Of a DNA stretch of 64,000 bases, positions 35,582 to 44,342 are shown piece after piece. A model generated the notes under the pieces. That model searched no databases, was not told the DNA's origin, and was given only the letters and a program-made list of their open reading frames with translations. Made by a program: the position numbers and the translations under genes. The DNA lies in NCBI GenBank assembly GCA_002346545.1, contig DEAA01000011.1, positions 67,867 to 131,866 on the forward strand, written 5' to 3'. Each line of letters opens with the position of its first letter. Position 1 is the first letter of the stretch. The DNA comes from Acidobacteria bacterium UBA2994 (GTDB lineage Bacteria; Acidobacteriota; Vicinamibacteria; Vicinamibacterales; UBA8438).

Positions 35582-38500
35582 CGGCTCTCCAGGCTGATGC
35601 GGCGCTCCGGCGACGTAAGGACTGGGAAATCGAGTAACGGCGTAAGCCGAAGCAGTGCAGCCCCCGCCGACCCCGCGTTGTCGGTGATGAGGTACAGGGT
35701 TCCATCCGGACCGGCCTCAACGTCGATCAACGGAGGCACATGGTCGCGCAGCAGACGCTCGGAAGCAACGACTCGACCGGGCGTCTCCAAATCGAGGCGC
35801 CACCGTTCGAGGAAAGCACCTTGCCGCCGCGTTAGGAAGAGATCCCGAAAAACAGGAGCTGCTGAGACCGCTCCAGCGAACGCCACCGCCATCACCTCGA
35901 GGCCGCTACCACTCTCGACGCTGGCGAGAGAGGCGACAGCAGATCCCCGGGGAGCGACCGATCCGGCGGTAACCGGGGTGATACCCAGGGTGCCCGAGGA
36001 GTCCAGGTCGGCGACCCAGAGACTCTCTGACTCCGACGGCCAGGCCAAGGTCAGCGGCTGCCGGAGGCCCCCAGCGAAGATCGGGGACAGGAATGGGTTG
36101 TCGACCGGCGTGGTGCCATCCAGTGCGATCCGAAGGACCTTGCCGCGGTAGCTTGCCGCCTCGGCCGGTTCGGTGCCGGCATCGCCAAGCGCCACGTATA
36201 GCTGCTGGTCACCGCCGATCGCCAGACGCCCGGTATCGCCGGGCCCGGCTGGCAAGGCATCGATCAGTACCGCGGGTTCGGCGAAGCGCTCTTCAACCGC
36301 ACGGTAGCGTACAAGCTGACGTGTCGGGGACGTACCGGACAACTGTCGGGTATACAGAACGTAGATGAACCCTGACTTCTCGAATGCCGGATCGACGACG
36401 ACCTCTGGCACATCTCCGGCACCTGGCATCAGCGCTTCGGGCAGCACCAGCGCCGGGGCGGGCGCCCGCTGACCATCAGCGCCAACAAACCAGAGCCGCC
36501 CGGCCGCGTCGGACACCAACACCCGGCCGTCCGGCACGACCGCCGCGCGTGCCGGCGCCTCGAAGCCCTCCGCCATCGTCTCGAGCTCAAACCTCAGACC
36601 GTCAGCGGTAGAGACCACACCGTCCACCACGGGCATACGGGGCAAGCTCAAGAGCACGGTGTCAGTGGCTACCCCGGCCATGGTGTCACCGGGTGCTGAC
36701 ACAGCTGAGGCCGTCGCCGCCATGGCGCGGTGGAAGATGAACTCATTGCTGAATAGCCCGTCCGGGTTCTGCACCTGCAGGAAGTGAAGGCCGGAGACCG
36801 GCGGCGACTGCGCCAGATCAACTTCGATAATCTCGCTGGTACAACTTGGCAGCACACCGGTCTGACACCTGAGCGTCCCGTCAACACGGCGACCATCGAC
36901 GAAAAGCTTGGCTCCGGGCTGCACATGACGAGCACTGATCTGCAGAGCCCGGCCGTCGCCGAAGTCTCGCGGAAAAACCTGACGGCCCTGTTGGTCCTGG
37001 ATTGGTCCCAGTGTCCACAAGGCCGGCTGGGGGTGGTCGAGATCGACGTTTGGTCCTACGCGACCAATGAAGGTACCCACGAATTCGCCTTCTCTTGCCA
37101 TCGAAACAAGAGCGCTACGACTGAAGGCGCGGCGGGCTCCATCCTGCTCGAGGTAGAACCCGGCATCGTAGGCGAAACGGGCGGCGGTGACGGTGTCGTG
37201 CTCGATGAAGACCCCTTCTCCCTGGAGGAACACGGCACCTTCCTGATCCGCCAACTCCAGCGCAGCAAGCAAATCCGAGGTCAGCTCGGCAGTCGCCGTC
37301 GAGCGACTGAGCGTCAGCGTACGGGCGTAGGCTCCCGAGAACCCCGTGCTCCCCTCGGTGACCATGTTCCAGAACGGCACCTGCACTCCGAACGCGGCAC
37401 CCCACATGTTCCGCTCAGGAAACCCGGCATCGCGCTCACTCTGCCTCCGCAGGTCGACCACGTTCCATCGCCCCTGCGGAAGGATCAACCAACGGTCATA
37501 CGCTCCGCGCCAAGTTGGCGCGTCCATGCCGGTACCAGGTGTGTTGGTGCTTACCCAGAACGGCAGCCGATGGCAATTACCACAAACGTTCGCCCTATCG
37601 CCGGGCTGGTCCCCGGGAACGCCGTCGATGTGAAACACCCGGAAGCCGGTGGTGGCCGTAGTCGACAGTACGTTGTCGTAGGAACGGCGTTGGGCTGGTG
37701 GGTACGGCACGCTTAGGAGAAACCTAGCCAGCGCATCGCGCTCGGTGGCGTCGAGTGCACCCGGCAATCCCTCGTCATTGATCGGGCAATCGTCAACCAG
37801 GCACATCGTCGTGGCGAGAGTGCCGTCCAAGAGCTGGCGTGTGCAGCTCTCTGGCACCAGCGGGTCGCAATTGGCCGTCACCGATGTTCCGATGTTCGCG
37901 GTGTTCGCCCCCCCATACGGATCGCCCGGAATCCCGTCCCAGTGGTACGGCGCCGTATCGCGTAGGCCCCGGATCGGCATGGTCGACCGCGGGGGCACCT
38001 GGGTGCACCCGGCCACATTGCAGACAGGGGTGTCCAGCACCCACAGCAGCTGATCCGTGTGGCCGTCGGGGTGACAGCTTTCACACGAGAACGTGCCGCC
38101 AGTCGACGCGCGGGCCGTCGAGAACGCCACCCGACCCAGCTTGACCACGAGGTGGGTCGGATCGTCGAGTGGGATTGTCGCGGCGAGTTGCGGTTGCGTC
38201 CGATCGGTCAAGTCGACGAGCGAGACGGAATTGTCGACGGCGTTCAGCACCCAGGCGCGCGTGGCGGCACCGTCGGCGGCCGACTCCAGCGCTACGCCCC
38301 GGGGCACCGCGCCCACCGCGACCCGGCCCAGCACCGCCCCGCTAGCGGCGTCGAGAGTGAAGAGAACGTCGGAGCTGGCCGCGGTGGCCACGAGGGTACG
38401 GTCATCGGCGCTGACCGAGATGGCATAGGGCGTGGCCAATGCGGCGTCTGGGGCAGGCTCCGCCGGCGGCAGCGGCTCGAGTTCGAGGAACTCGGGCGGC

Positions 38501-39483
38501 CCGCAACTGGCTCCGGCACAATCAACGCGTGTGACGCGGTTGAGAAACGGGCGGTTCCCCATCTCAGCCAAGCCATGTTTCAGGGTTCCGGCCCGGCCGT
38601 TGGCGTCGTTGCGAGCCTCGGTCTGCGCCACGAAGACCCGGCCGACCGAATCGACCGCCATGCCGTAGAGCAACGTCCCAACCGTGTCGACCACCTCGAC
38701 TAGGGCGTCGGTCGCCGTATCGAACACGAACAGGTCGCGGTCCGGCACGGCGGGGTGGCGCACGATATCGGCGTCATACCCGAGTGACAACACGTTGTTG
38801 TTGTCGACCACATGCTCCTGCGCGTCGAAAGTACATAGCTCGCCGTCGATCGGCCCGACACAACCGGAGAGCTGAGTCTGGTTGTTGGATTCGAACGGCG
38901 CAACGAACAGTCGGTTACCCCGAACGGCGAGCGCGCGGGGATCCTGGGCCGTGATCGACAGCCGGCGTACGACCGACCGCGTTGCCACGTCCACCACAGC
39001 CACCTCGTTCTCCGACGACAACGAGACGTAGGCTTTCTCGTCGCTGGCGAAGACAACACCTACGGGCTCGTCGAAGCGGGTTCCTCGACTCACCGGATCG
39101 AGATCCTGCACAGTCGCCACGACCTGCAGGTAGGTCGGACTAGAGCTGTCAGTGTCGACGACACTCACCGCGTCGGACACGTGGTTAGCCACCCAGACTT
39201 CCCGGCCATCAGGTCGAACGGCAACGCCTACCGGATCGACGCCAACCCGTACCCGCGCGACGAGCTCGAGGGACGCCGCGTCGAGGACATCCAGGGTCGC
39301 CCCCGGCGTGTTGGCCACGTAGACCAATCCTCCGCTGACCGCAATCGGGCCGGCATGGGGGCTCAAAAAGTTGGGCGTACCGGTCGCCGGATCCTGCGAG
39401 CTCGCCGGAGAAGCCACTAGCAGCACCAGCAGCGCCGAACGGGCCCCCCAGCCGGAAGATGTCGCGCGTCTTTGCAAGGCCAT
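35578..39483 (-). CDS. Large exported propeller / di-heme cytochrome c / sugar-dehydrogenase-like protein
   Basis: A 1301-residue secreted multidomain protein. Signal peptide (ALLVLLVASPASSQ), then a YVTN-type beta-propeller (about 40-450: VYVANTPGATLDVLDA, VWVANHVSDAVSVVD, AYVSLSSENEVAVVD). Two heme c motifs follow, CESCH at 467-471 and CGNCH at 634-638, in a region like di-heme or c-type oxidases with many extra Cys. A beta-sandwich (LHFLQVQNPDGLFSNEF) leads to a C-terminal propeller (about 990-1301) resembling soluble PQQ sugar dehydrogenase (GFIYVLYT, RLAIGGDQQLYVALGD). ATG at 39483 fits the signal peptide; longer starts run under the divergent gene. Likely periplasmic or surface electron transfer. 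Confidence 0.85.
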   Translation of the reverse strand: MALQRRATSSGWGARSALLVLLVASPASSQDPATGTPNFLSPHAGPIAVSGGLVYVANTPGATLDVLDAASLELVARVRVGVDPVGVAVRPDGREVWVANHVSDAVSVVDTDSSSPTYLQVVATVQDLDPVSRGTRFDEPVGVVFASDEKAYVSLSSENEVAVVDVATRSVVRRLSITAQDPRALAVRGNRLFVAPFESNNQTQLSGCVGPIDGELCTFDAQEHVVDNNNVLSLGYDADIVRHPAVPDRDLFVFDTATDALVEVVDTVGTLLYGMAVDSVGRVFVAQTEARNDANGRAGTLKHGLAEMGNRPFLNRVTRVDCAGASCGPPEFLELEPLPPAEPAPDAALATPYAISVSADDRTLVATAASSDVLFTLDAASGAVLGRVAVGAVPRGVALESAADGAATRAWVLNAVDNSVSLVDLTDRTQPQLAATIPLDDPTHLVVKLGRVAFSTARASTGGTFSCESCHPDGHTDQLLWVLDTPVCNVAGCTQVPPRSTMPIRGLRDTAPYHWDGIPGDPYGGANTANIGTSVTANCDPLVPESCTRQLLDGTLATTMCLVDDCPINDEGLPGALDATERDALARFLLSVPYPPAQRRSYDNVLSTTATTGFRVFHIDGVPGDQPGDRANVCGNCHRLPFWVSTNTPGTGMDAPTWRGAYDRWLILPQGRWNVVDLRRQSERDAGFPERNMWGAAFGVQVPFWNMVTEGSTGFSGAYARTLTLSRSTATAELTSDLLAALELADQEGAVFLQGEGVFIEHDTVTAARFAYDAGFYLEQDGARRAFSRSALVSMAREGEFVGTFIGRVGPNVDLDHPQPALWTLGPIQDQQGRQVFPRDFGDGRALQISARHVQPGAKLFVDGRRVDGTLRCQTGVLPSCTSEIIEVDLAQSPPVSGLHFLQVQNPDGLFSNEFIFHRAMAATASAVSAPGDTMAGVATDTVLLSLPRMPVVDGVVSTADGLRFELETMAEGFEAPARAAVVPDGRVLVSDAAGRLWFVGADGQRAPAPALVLPEALMPGAGDVPEVVVDPAFEKSGFIYVLYTRQLSGTSPTRQLVRYRAVEERFAEPAVLIDALPAGPGDTGRLAIGGDQQLYVALGDAGTEPAEAASYRGKVLRIALDGTTPVDNPFLSPIFAGGLRQPLTLAWPSESESLWVADLDSSGTLGITPVTAGSVAPRGSAVASLASVESGSGLEVMAVAFAGAVSAAPVFRDLFLTRRQGAFLERWRLDLETPGRVVASERLLRDHVPPLIDVEAGPDGTLYLITDNAGSAGAALLRLTPLLDFPVLTSPERRISLESR

Positions 39484-39574
39484 CACACCACAGACGATAT
39501 TGTGCGAGCTGAGACCAGGCGCTGTCCATGGGCGTGCGTATCCGCAGCGACCGGTTCCCTGGTAGCATCCCAAC

Positions 39575-40603
39575 ATGATCAGACGACGACCCTCCGCGCG
39601 AATCCTGCTGGGAGCCACCATGGTCGCCGCCAGCGGTCTGCTGCTCGCGGCGCAGCCGGCCACAACAGACACACACCGCTTCACGGAAGTGCGCAACGGC
39701 ATCTTCCTGGCGCAGACCACCGCTCCGGTCTTTAACAGCAACGCGCTGGTAATCATCAACGACGACGATGTCGTGTTGGTCGACTCGCACGTAACACCCT
39801 CAAAGGCGAGAGATCTGATCGCCTCGGTGCGCACGCTGACCTCTAATCAGATCACGGCCGTCATCAACTCCCACCACCATTGGGACCATGCCCACGGGAA
39901 CCAGGAGTTCACCGACATCCCGATCATCGGACACGAGTTCACCTACGAGAAGCTGGCCACGGCGCCACTCGACGAACCCACCTATACCCGTGGCGTGGTC
40001 GGCAACCAGGCACGCCTGGAGCGGATGCAAGAAGAGATCGCCGACGCAACCGACGCGACTGAGCAGGCGCGTCGGCAGGCTGACTACGACCTCTTCGCCG
40101 CGCATGTCCAAGACTTCGACGAAATCGCCCCAGTGCCACCATCGGTCACCATGAGCGACCGGATGACGCTCTATCGCGGCAATCGCGAGATCCAGATCTT
40201 GTTCCTCGGGCGAGCGCACACCGGCGGCGACGTCGCCGTCTACTTTCCCGACGACGGAGTGGTATTCACGGGCGACATGGCACTCAACGGCCCCTCGTTT
40301 CTGGGCGATGGCTTTGTCGATGAGTGGCCACAGACGCTCGAGAACCTGAAGGCGCTCGACTTCGACGTATTCGTCCCCGGACATGGTCCGCCCGTAACCG
40401 ATCTTTCACGGATCGATGTGGTCCAAGACTACTACCGGGACCTCTGGCGGGAGACCGAAACAAAGTATCGCGAGGGCGTGAGTGTCGAGGAGGCCTCACG
40501 CACGATCGACCTGACGAGTCACACCGGCATCCCGATCCGCAACGTCGGTGTAGACCCGTTGACCGTGGGACGCATCTACCAGCGGCTGGAGAATCCGGAC
40601 TGA
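39575..40603 (+). CDS. Exported MBL-fold hydrolase
   Basis: A 342-residue MBL protein with signal peptide (RILLGATMVAASGLLLAAQ). The zinc motif is HHHWDH in NSHHHWDHAHG; GRAHTGGDVAV, VVFTGDMAL and FVPGHGPP add ligands. A helical insert (ERMQEEIADATDATEQARRQ) lies between the zinc motif and the metal-binding Asp. The family hydrolyses thioesters, lactones or similar. Start ATG at 39575, divergent from the di-heme protein; followed two bases later by the DinB gene. Confidence 0.88.
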   Translation: MIRRRPSARILLGATMVAASGLLLAAQPATTDTHRFTEVRNGIFLAQTTAPVFNSNALVIINDDDVVLVDSHVTPSKARDLIASVRTLTSNQITAVINSHHHWDHAHGNQEFTDIPIIGHEFTYEKLATAPLDEPTYTRGVVGNQARLERMQEEIADATDATEQARRQADYDLFAAHVQDFDEIAPVPPSVTMSDRMTLYRGNREIQILFLGRAHTGGDVAVYFPDDGVVFTGDMALNGPSFLGDGFVDEWPQTLENLKALDFDVFVPGHGPPVTDLSRIDVVQDYYRDLWRETETKYREGVSVEEASRTIDLTSHTGIPIRNVGVDPLTVGRIYQRLENPD

Positions 40604-40605
40604 CG

Positions 40606-41073
40606 ATGGATGGCGACGACGTGCTCCGGGAGCAACTCGGTCGGCTGCTCGACGGCGCCCAGGCGCATATCCGACCGCAAGAACTGTTCGAACGATTCCC
40701 GCTCGATCGGATCAACGCCGCACTGCCCGGCGTACCGTACACGCCGTGGCAACTGCTCGAACATCTGCGCCTCGCGCAGCGGGACATCCTCGATTATGTC
40801 TCCGACGGCGACTACCAGGAGCTGACGTTCCCGGATGGGTACTGGCCGACCGCCGAGGGCAAGGCCTCCGAGACCGAGTGGCGGTCCAGTGTGGAGCAGT
40901 TTCTGGCCGATCTCGACGCCCTGCGCACTATCGCACGCGACCCGGATCGTGATCTCATGGCGCCGCTCCAGCGTAACCCGGAGCACACTCTGCTGCGAGA
41001 GCTCCTGATCATCGGGAACCACAACTCCTATCACCTGGGACAACTCGTAGTAATGCACCGGGCGCAGGCGTAG
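40606..41073 (+). CDS. DinB-family four-helix metalloprotein
   Basis: A 155-residue protein matching the DinB/YfiT fold: PWQLLEHLRLAQRDILDYV supplies the first His, and IGNHNSYHLGQLVV the second pair, the triad that binds a divalent metal. Such proteins include thiol transferases (mycothiol/bacillithiol-dependent) and many of unknown role. ATG at 40606 is two bases after the MBL stop, so the two genes are likely coupled. Confidence 0.85.
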   Translation: MDGDDVLREQLGRLLDGAQAHIRPQELFERFPLDRINAALPGVPYTPWQLLEHLRLAQRDILDYVSDGDYQELTFPDGYWPTAEGKASETEWRSSVEQFLADLDALRTIARDPDRDLMAPLQRNPEHTLLRELLIIGNHNSYHLGQLVVMHRAQA

Positions 41074-41246
41074 GAGAAATCGCGGCGCACTCCTCGGCGT
41101 GGTGACTGAAGGAACTAACCCGCCACCAAAGGATGGTTGGCTTTCAGTCAACCTGAAGACTCCAACGAAGGGACTGGAGACGGGACCGACCAACGCAGAA
41201 ACGTGCTAGGCGATGACATAATCTGGCCGTTTCCGACCGACGAACC

Positions 41247-42098
41247 ATGTCTGCACCTCGTGGTGTCACCCCCCTCGTGGTTTTCCTCTTCCTTGGTGGC
41301 GCTGTCTTCACGTTCGACCGGTGGCGAGGGGGCGACGACCGCGCGACCCGGACGATCGAGATTGGCGAACTGCAGCTGGCCGGCATCCGGGAACGCTGGA
41401 CCGTCCAGTGGGATCGTCCACCGACCGAGGCGGAACTGAGGGGGCTCGTCAACGACGCGATCCGGGAAGAGATCCTCTATCGCGAGGCGCTCCGCCTTGG
41501 GCTCGATCGTGACGACACGATCGTTCGCCGTCGGCTCGCACAGAAGATGACGTTCATGCTGGAAGATGGCGTTGGCGTCGATCCACCGGATGAGGCGACC
41601 GTCGTGGCCTATCACGCGGCTCATGGCAACCGGTATCGCGAACCCCGCCGTACCACGTTCGTTCATGTGTACCTGAGCCGGGATCGGCGGGAGGATCCGG
41701 AAGCAGACGCCGCGATGCTCCTCGATCAGCTAACCACCGGTCCTCCCAACGCATGGCGGCAACTAGGCGACCCGTTCATGCTGTTGCGTGAATACGCCGA
41801 CCGGAGCGACCAGGAGATTGCGGAGCTCTTCGGCAGCGACTTCGCCGGGGTGCTCGGCGACCTGCCGCCGAACGGCTGGCGCGGACCGGTCCGATCCGCC
41901 TATGGGGTGCATCTAGTTCGCGTCGTGGCCCGGGCCGACGCCCAGCAGCTTCCGCTGGACGAGATACGCGAGCGGGTGATTCAGGATTTGCTCGCGGACC
42001 GACGGCGCGAGCTGAACCAAACGGCGTTCGACGAGCTCCGGGAACGGTATGACGTGCAGGTGGGAGATCTGGGTGCGAGTCAATCGGATACGAGCTGA
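41247..42098 (+). CDS. Membrane-anchored PpiC/SurA-like peptidyl-prolyl isomerase
   Basis: A 283-residue protein with an N-terminal membrane helix (TPLVVFLFLGGAVFTFDRW). VNDAIREEILYREALRLGL and RRRLAQKMTFML form the SurA-N-like helical part, then a parvulin-like region (YREPRRTTFVHVYLSRDRR; GWRGPVRSAYGVHLVRV). Parvulins with this layout assist folding of exported proteins. It sits directly before the HupE/UreJ gene, with an 11-nt gap, in what looks like one operon. Confidence 0.82.
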   Translation: MSAPRGVTPLVVFLFLGGAVFTFDRWRGGDDRATRTIEIGELQLAGIRERWTVQWDRPPTEAELRGLVNDAIREEILYREALRLGLDRDDTIVRRRLAQKMTFMLEDGVGVDPPDEATVVAYHAAHGNRYREPRRTTFVHVYLSRDRREDPEADAAMLLDQLTTGPPNAWRQLGDPFMLLREYADRSDQEIAELFGSDFAGVLGDLPPNGWRGPVRSAYGVHLVRVVARADAQQLPLDEIRERVIQDLLADRRRELNQTAFDELRERYDVQVGDLGASQSDTS

Positions 42099-42108
42099 CA
42101 TCTCGGCC

Positions 42109-43113
42109 ATGCAGCTTCATGCGGCCGCGGTGCTTCTTCTGCTTAACTCCGGCGCCACGGCGGTCTCCGCCCACGAGGTGCGACCGGCATATCTCGAGCT
42201 CCGCGAGCTCGACGCCGGCCTGGTGGAAATCACCTGGAAACAACCAATCCTCCCGAGCGGGGATCCCACCCTGGCCCTTCGACTCCCGCTGGAACCCCAG
42301 CTTCCCTCGCACTGCGTGGAGGCATCGCGAGCGCTCCCCGACGTCACCGACACCGTTTTGCTGGAGCGGTGGACGGTCAGTTGCGGCGACGAGGGTCTCG
42401 CTGGTGCCCGCGTGGAAATCGTAGGTCTCGCCAGGACCCTGACCGACGTCCTGCTCCGCGTACGGTGGGCGGATGGAAACGCGACCGACCATCTGCTCCG
42501 GCCAGACGGGCCATTCGTAGTCCTCGCCGCGTCGGCTGCCGGCCTGGCCGTGCCGGCCTACCTCGAGCTCGGCGTCGAGCATCTCCTGTTCGGCTTCGAC
42601 CACATCCTGTTCGTGGTGGGGCTGATGTGCTTCGTCCGCCGACCGATCCAGCTCGTGCAGGTCGTAACGTCGTTCACGGTGGCCCACAGCATCACCCTGG
42701 CGCTGTCGACTCTTGGCGTAATGACGCTGTCGCAGGGACCGGTCGAGGCGGTCATCGCCCTCAGCATTCTCTTTCTGGCCGTTGAGCTCAGTCGAGGCGC
42801 CGACCCGAGCTCGCCGATGAGCCGGTGGCCGTGGTCCATCGCCTTCGGCTTCGGGCTTCTCCACGGGTTCGGCTTCGCCGGCGCCCTGTCCGAAATCGGA
42901 CTGCCGGGCGACGCGCGGGTTACCGCACTCTTCTTATTCAACGTGGGTGTGGAGGTTGGCCAATTACTGGTGGTGGGCGGCCTGCTGAGCCTGCTGTGGC
43001 TGATCCGACGGATCCCAGTCGACCTCCCCCCGTTGACCACGCAGCTCCCGGTCTATCTGATGGGGACGGTCTCAGCCTACTGGTTCATCGACCGCGTGGC
43101 AGGTCTGCTCTAA
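42109..43113 (+). CDS. HupE/UreJ-family membrane protein
   Basis: A 334-residue protein with a signal peptide, an extracytoplasmic beta-rich domain starting SAHEVRPAYLELRE (about 20-155), then a C-terminal HupE/UreJ module. The latter has ELGVEHLLFGFDHILFVVGLM, SFTVAHSITLALSTLG, ELSRG, FGLLHGFGFAGALSEIG and FNVGVEVGQL, six or seven helices with conserved His/Asp. The family is linked to nickel or other metal uptake, but the long version beside a PPIase is uncharacterised. ATG at 42109 chosen for the signal peptide. Confidence 0.87.
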   Translation: MQLHAAAVLLLLNSGATAVSAHEVRPAYLELRELDAGLVEITWKQPILPSGDPTLALRLPLEPQLPSHCVEASRALPDVTDTVLLERWTVSCGDEGLAGARVEIVGLARTLTDVLLRVRWADGNATDHLLRPDGPFVVLAASAAGLAVPAYLELGVEHLLFGFDHILFVVGLMCFVRRPIQLVQVVTSFTVAHSITLALSTLGVMTLSQGPVEAVIALSILFLAVELSRGADPSSPMSRWPWSIAFGFGLLHGFGFAGALSEIGLPGDARVTALFLFNVGVEVGQLLVVGGLLSLLWLIRRIPVDLPPLTTQLPVYLMGTVSAYWFIDRVAGLL

Positions 43114-43247
43114 CGCGCTCTCCCAGGCAAGAGCTGCCGCCGCCGGGAACGGATGTGCAACATCACCCGGCCTGCTGCCAAACACGCGTATAATCCAGCG
43201 TGGTCGCTTGCGACCCTTTCATACTGACGCAACACAGGAGCACACGG

Positions 43248-44267
43248 ATGACTCAGTCAACCTTCCGGATGCTGGTCGGCGCCGCCACCCTGGCCCTACT
43301 GACGCCGACGAGCGTTACGGCCCAGGCGACGCCGAAGACCCCCTGGGGGGACCCTGATCTACAGGGCACCTACACAAACAAGACGATCACGCCGCTCGAG
43401 CGACCGGAGTCGCTGGGTGACAAGGAATTCCTAACCAACGAAGAGGTGGCCTCGCAGGAGCAGGCACGCCTGGATCGGAACGAAGAGCTGCTGCTGGCGC
43501 CACCGCGTCGCACCAGCGCAGGCGGCAACGTCGGAGGCTACAACAACTTCTGGCTGGACGGCGGGACCCGTCCCACCGGACGCACGTCGCTCATCTCGGA
43601 TCCACCGACCGGCCGGATGCCGCCGCGCACCTCTTCCGGCATGAGCCGGAAGTCGGCGCACGACGACGTCTTCCCCGTCGAGGGTCCATTCGACTCGTGG
43701 GAAGACCTGGAGCTTAACGATCGCTGCCTGGTTTGGTCAGCCGGACCACCGATGCTGCCGAGCGCCTACAACAACAACTTCATCATCATGCAGACCCCGG
43801 GCCTGGTGTCGATCTACATCGAGATGATCCACGACTTCCGTATGATCCCCATCGATGGCCGTGACCATATCCCGTCGAGCATTCCGCAGTGGCACGGCAA
43901 CTCCCGCGGTCACTGGGAAGGCGACACGCTGGTCGTGACGACCCGGAACATCCGTAAAACCGAGGCAAACGCTGCCGCGGTCGGTGGAGACCAGGTCATC
44001 CTGCGGGTGGCGAACGGCTCCGACGAGGACACCATCACCGTCACCGAGCGATTCACCAGGGTAGACGCAGACACCGTGCACTACGAGTTCACGATCGAGG
44101 ATCCGACCCACTGGACTGACGCCTGGACCGGCGAGTTCCCGTTCGTAGCGCTCCCCGAAGACGAGCTGCTCTACGAGTACGCCTGCCATGAGGGAAACTA
44201 CAGCATGACCAACATTCTGGGTGGCGAGCGGGAGTTGGAGAAGGCAGGCCGCACCAATCAGCAGTAG
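43248..44267 (+). CDS. Secreted uncharacterised protein, seven-copy family, copy 7
   Basis: A 339-residue protein with AGGAG at 43236-43240, 7 nt before the ATG, and a signal peptide ending SVTAQ. Motifs: WGDPDLQGTYTNKTITPLERPE, SLISDPPTGRMP, NDRCLVWSAGPP, YNNNFIIMQTP, EMIHDFRMIP, SRGHWEGDTLVVTT, VTERFTRV, FTIEDPTHW and YEYACHEGNYSM. Stands apart from the main group at 13-24 kb. It carries a family insert between the WEGD motif and ER block (IRKTEANAAAVGGDQ). A strong hairpin follows the stop. Function unknown. Confidence 0.87.
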   Translation: MTQSTFRMLVGAATLALLTPTSVTAQATPKTPWGDPDLQGTYTNKTITPLERPESLGDKEFLTNEEVASQEQARLDRNEELLLAPPRRTSAGGNVGGYNNFWLDGGTRPTGRTSLISDPPTGRMPPRTSSGMSRKSAHDDVFPVEGPFDSWEDLELNDRCLVWSAGPPMLPSAYNNNFIIMQTPGLVSIYIEMIHDFRMIPIDGRDHIPSSIPQWHGNSRGHWEGDTLVVTTRNIRKTEANAAAVGGDQVILRVANGSDEDTITVTERFTRVDADTVHYEFTIEDPTHWTDAWTGEFPFVALPEDELLYEYACHEGNYSMTNILGGERELEKAGRTNQQ

Positions 44268-44288
44268 CGGTACCGCCTGGAAAGAGCA

Positions 44289-44329
44289 CGCGCGTCGTTC
44301 CGTCCCCTCCAGGGGACGGGCGGCGCGCG
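44289..44329. terminator. Strong bidirectional hairpin between convergent genes
   Basis: Inner stem CCGTCCCC (44300-44307) / GGGGACGG (44312-44319) with loop TCCA, extended by an outer stem of about nine pairs (44289-44297 with 44321-44329) around one bulge. It falls between the seventh family gene and the transporter pseudogene. GC-rich, no clear T-tract. Confidence 0.65.
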
Positions 44330-44342
44330 TTCGTGTGTACGG

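Noticed and set aside
41776..42864. A 362-codon minus-strand frame across the PPIase and HupE/UreJ genes
   Set aside because: Low-complexity translation, antisense to two supported genes.
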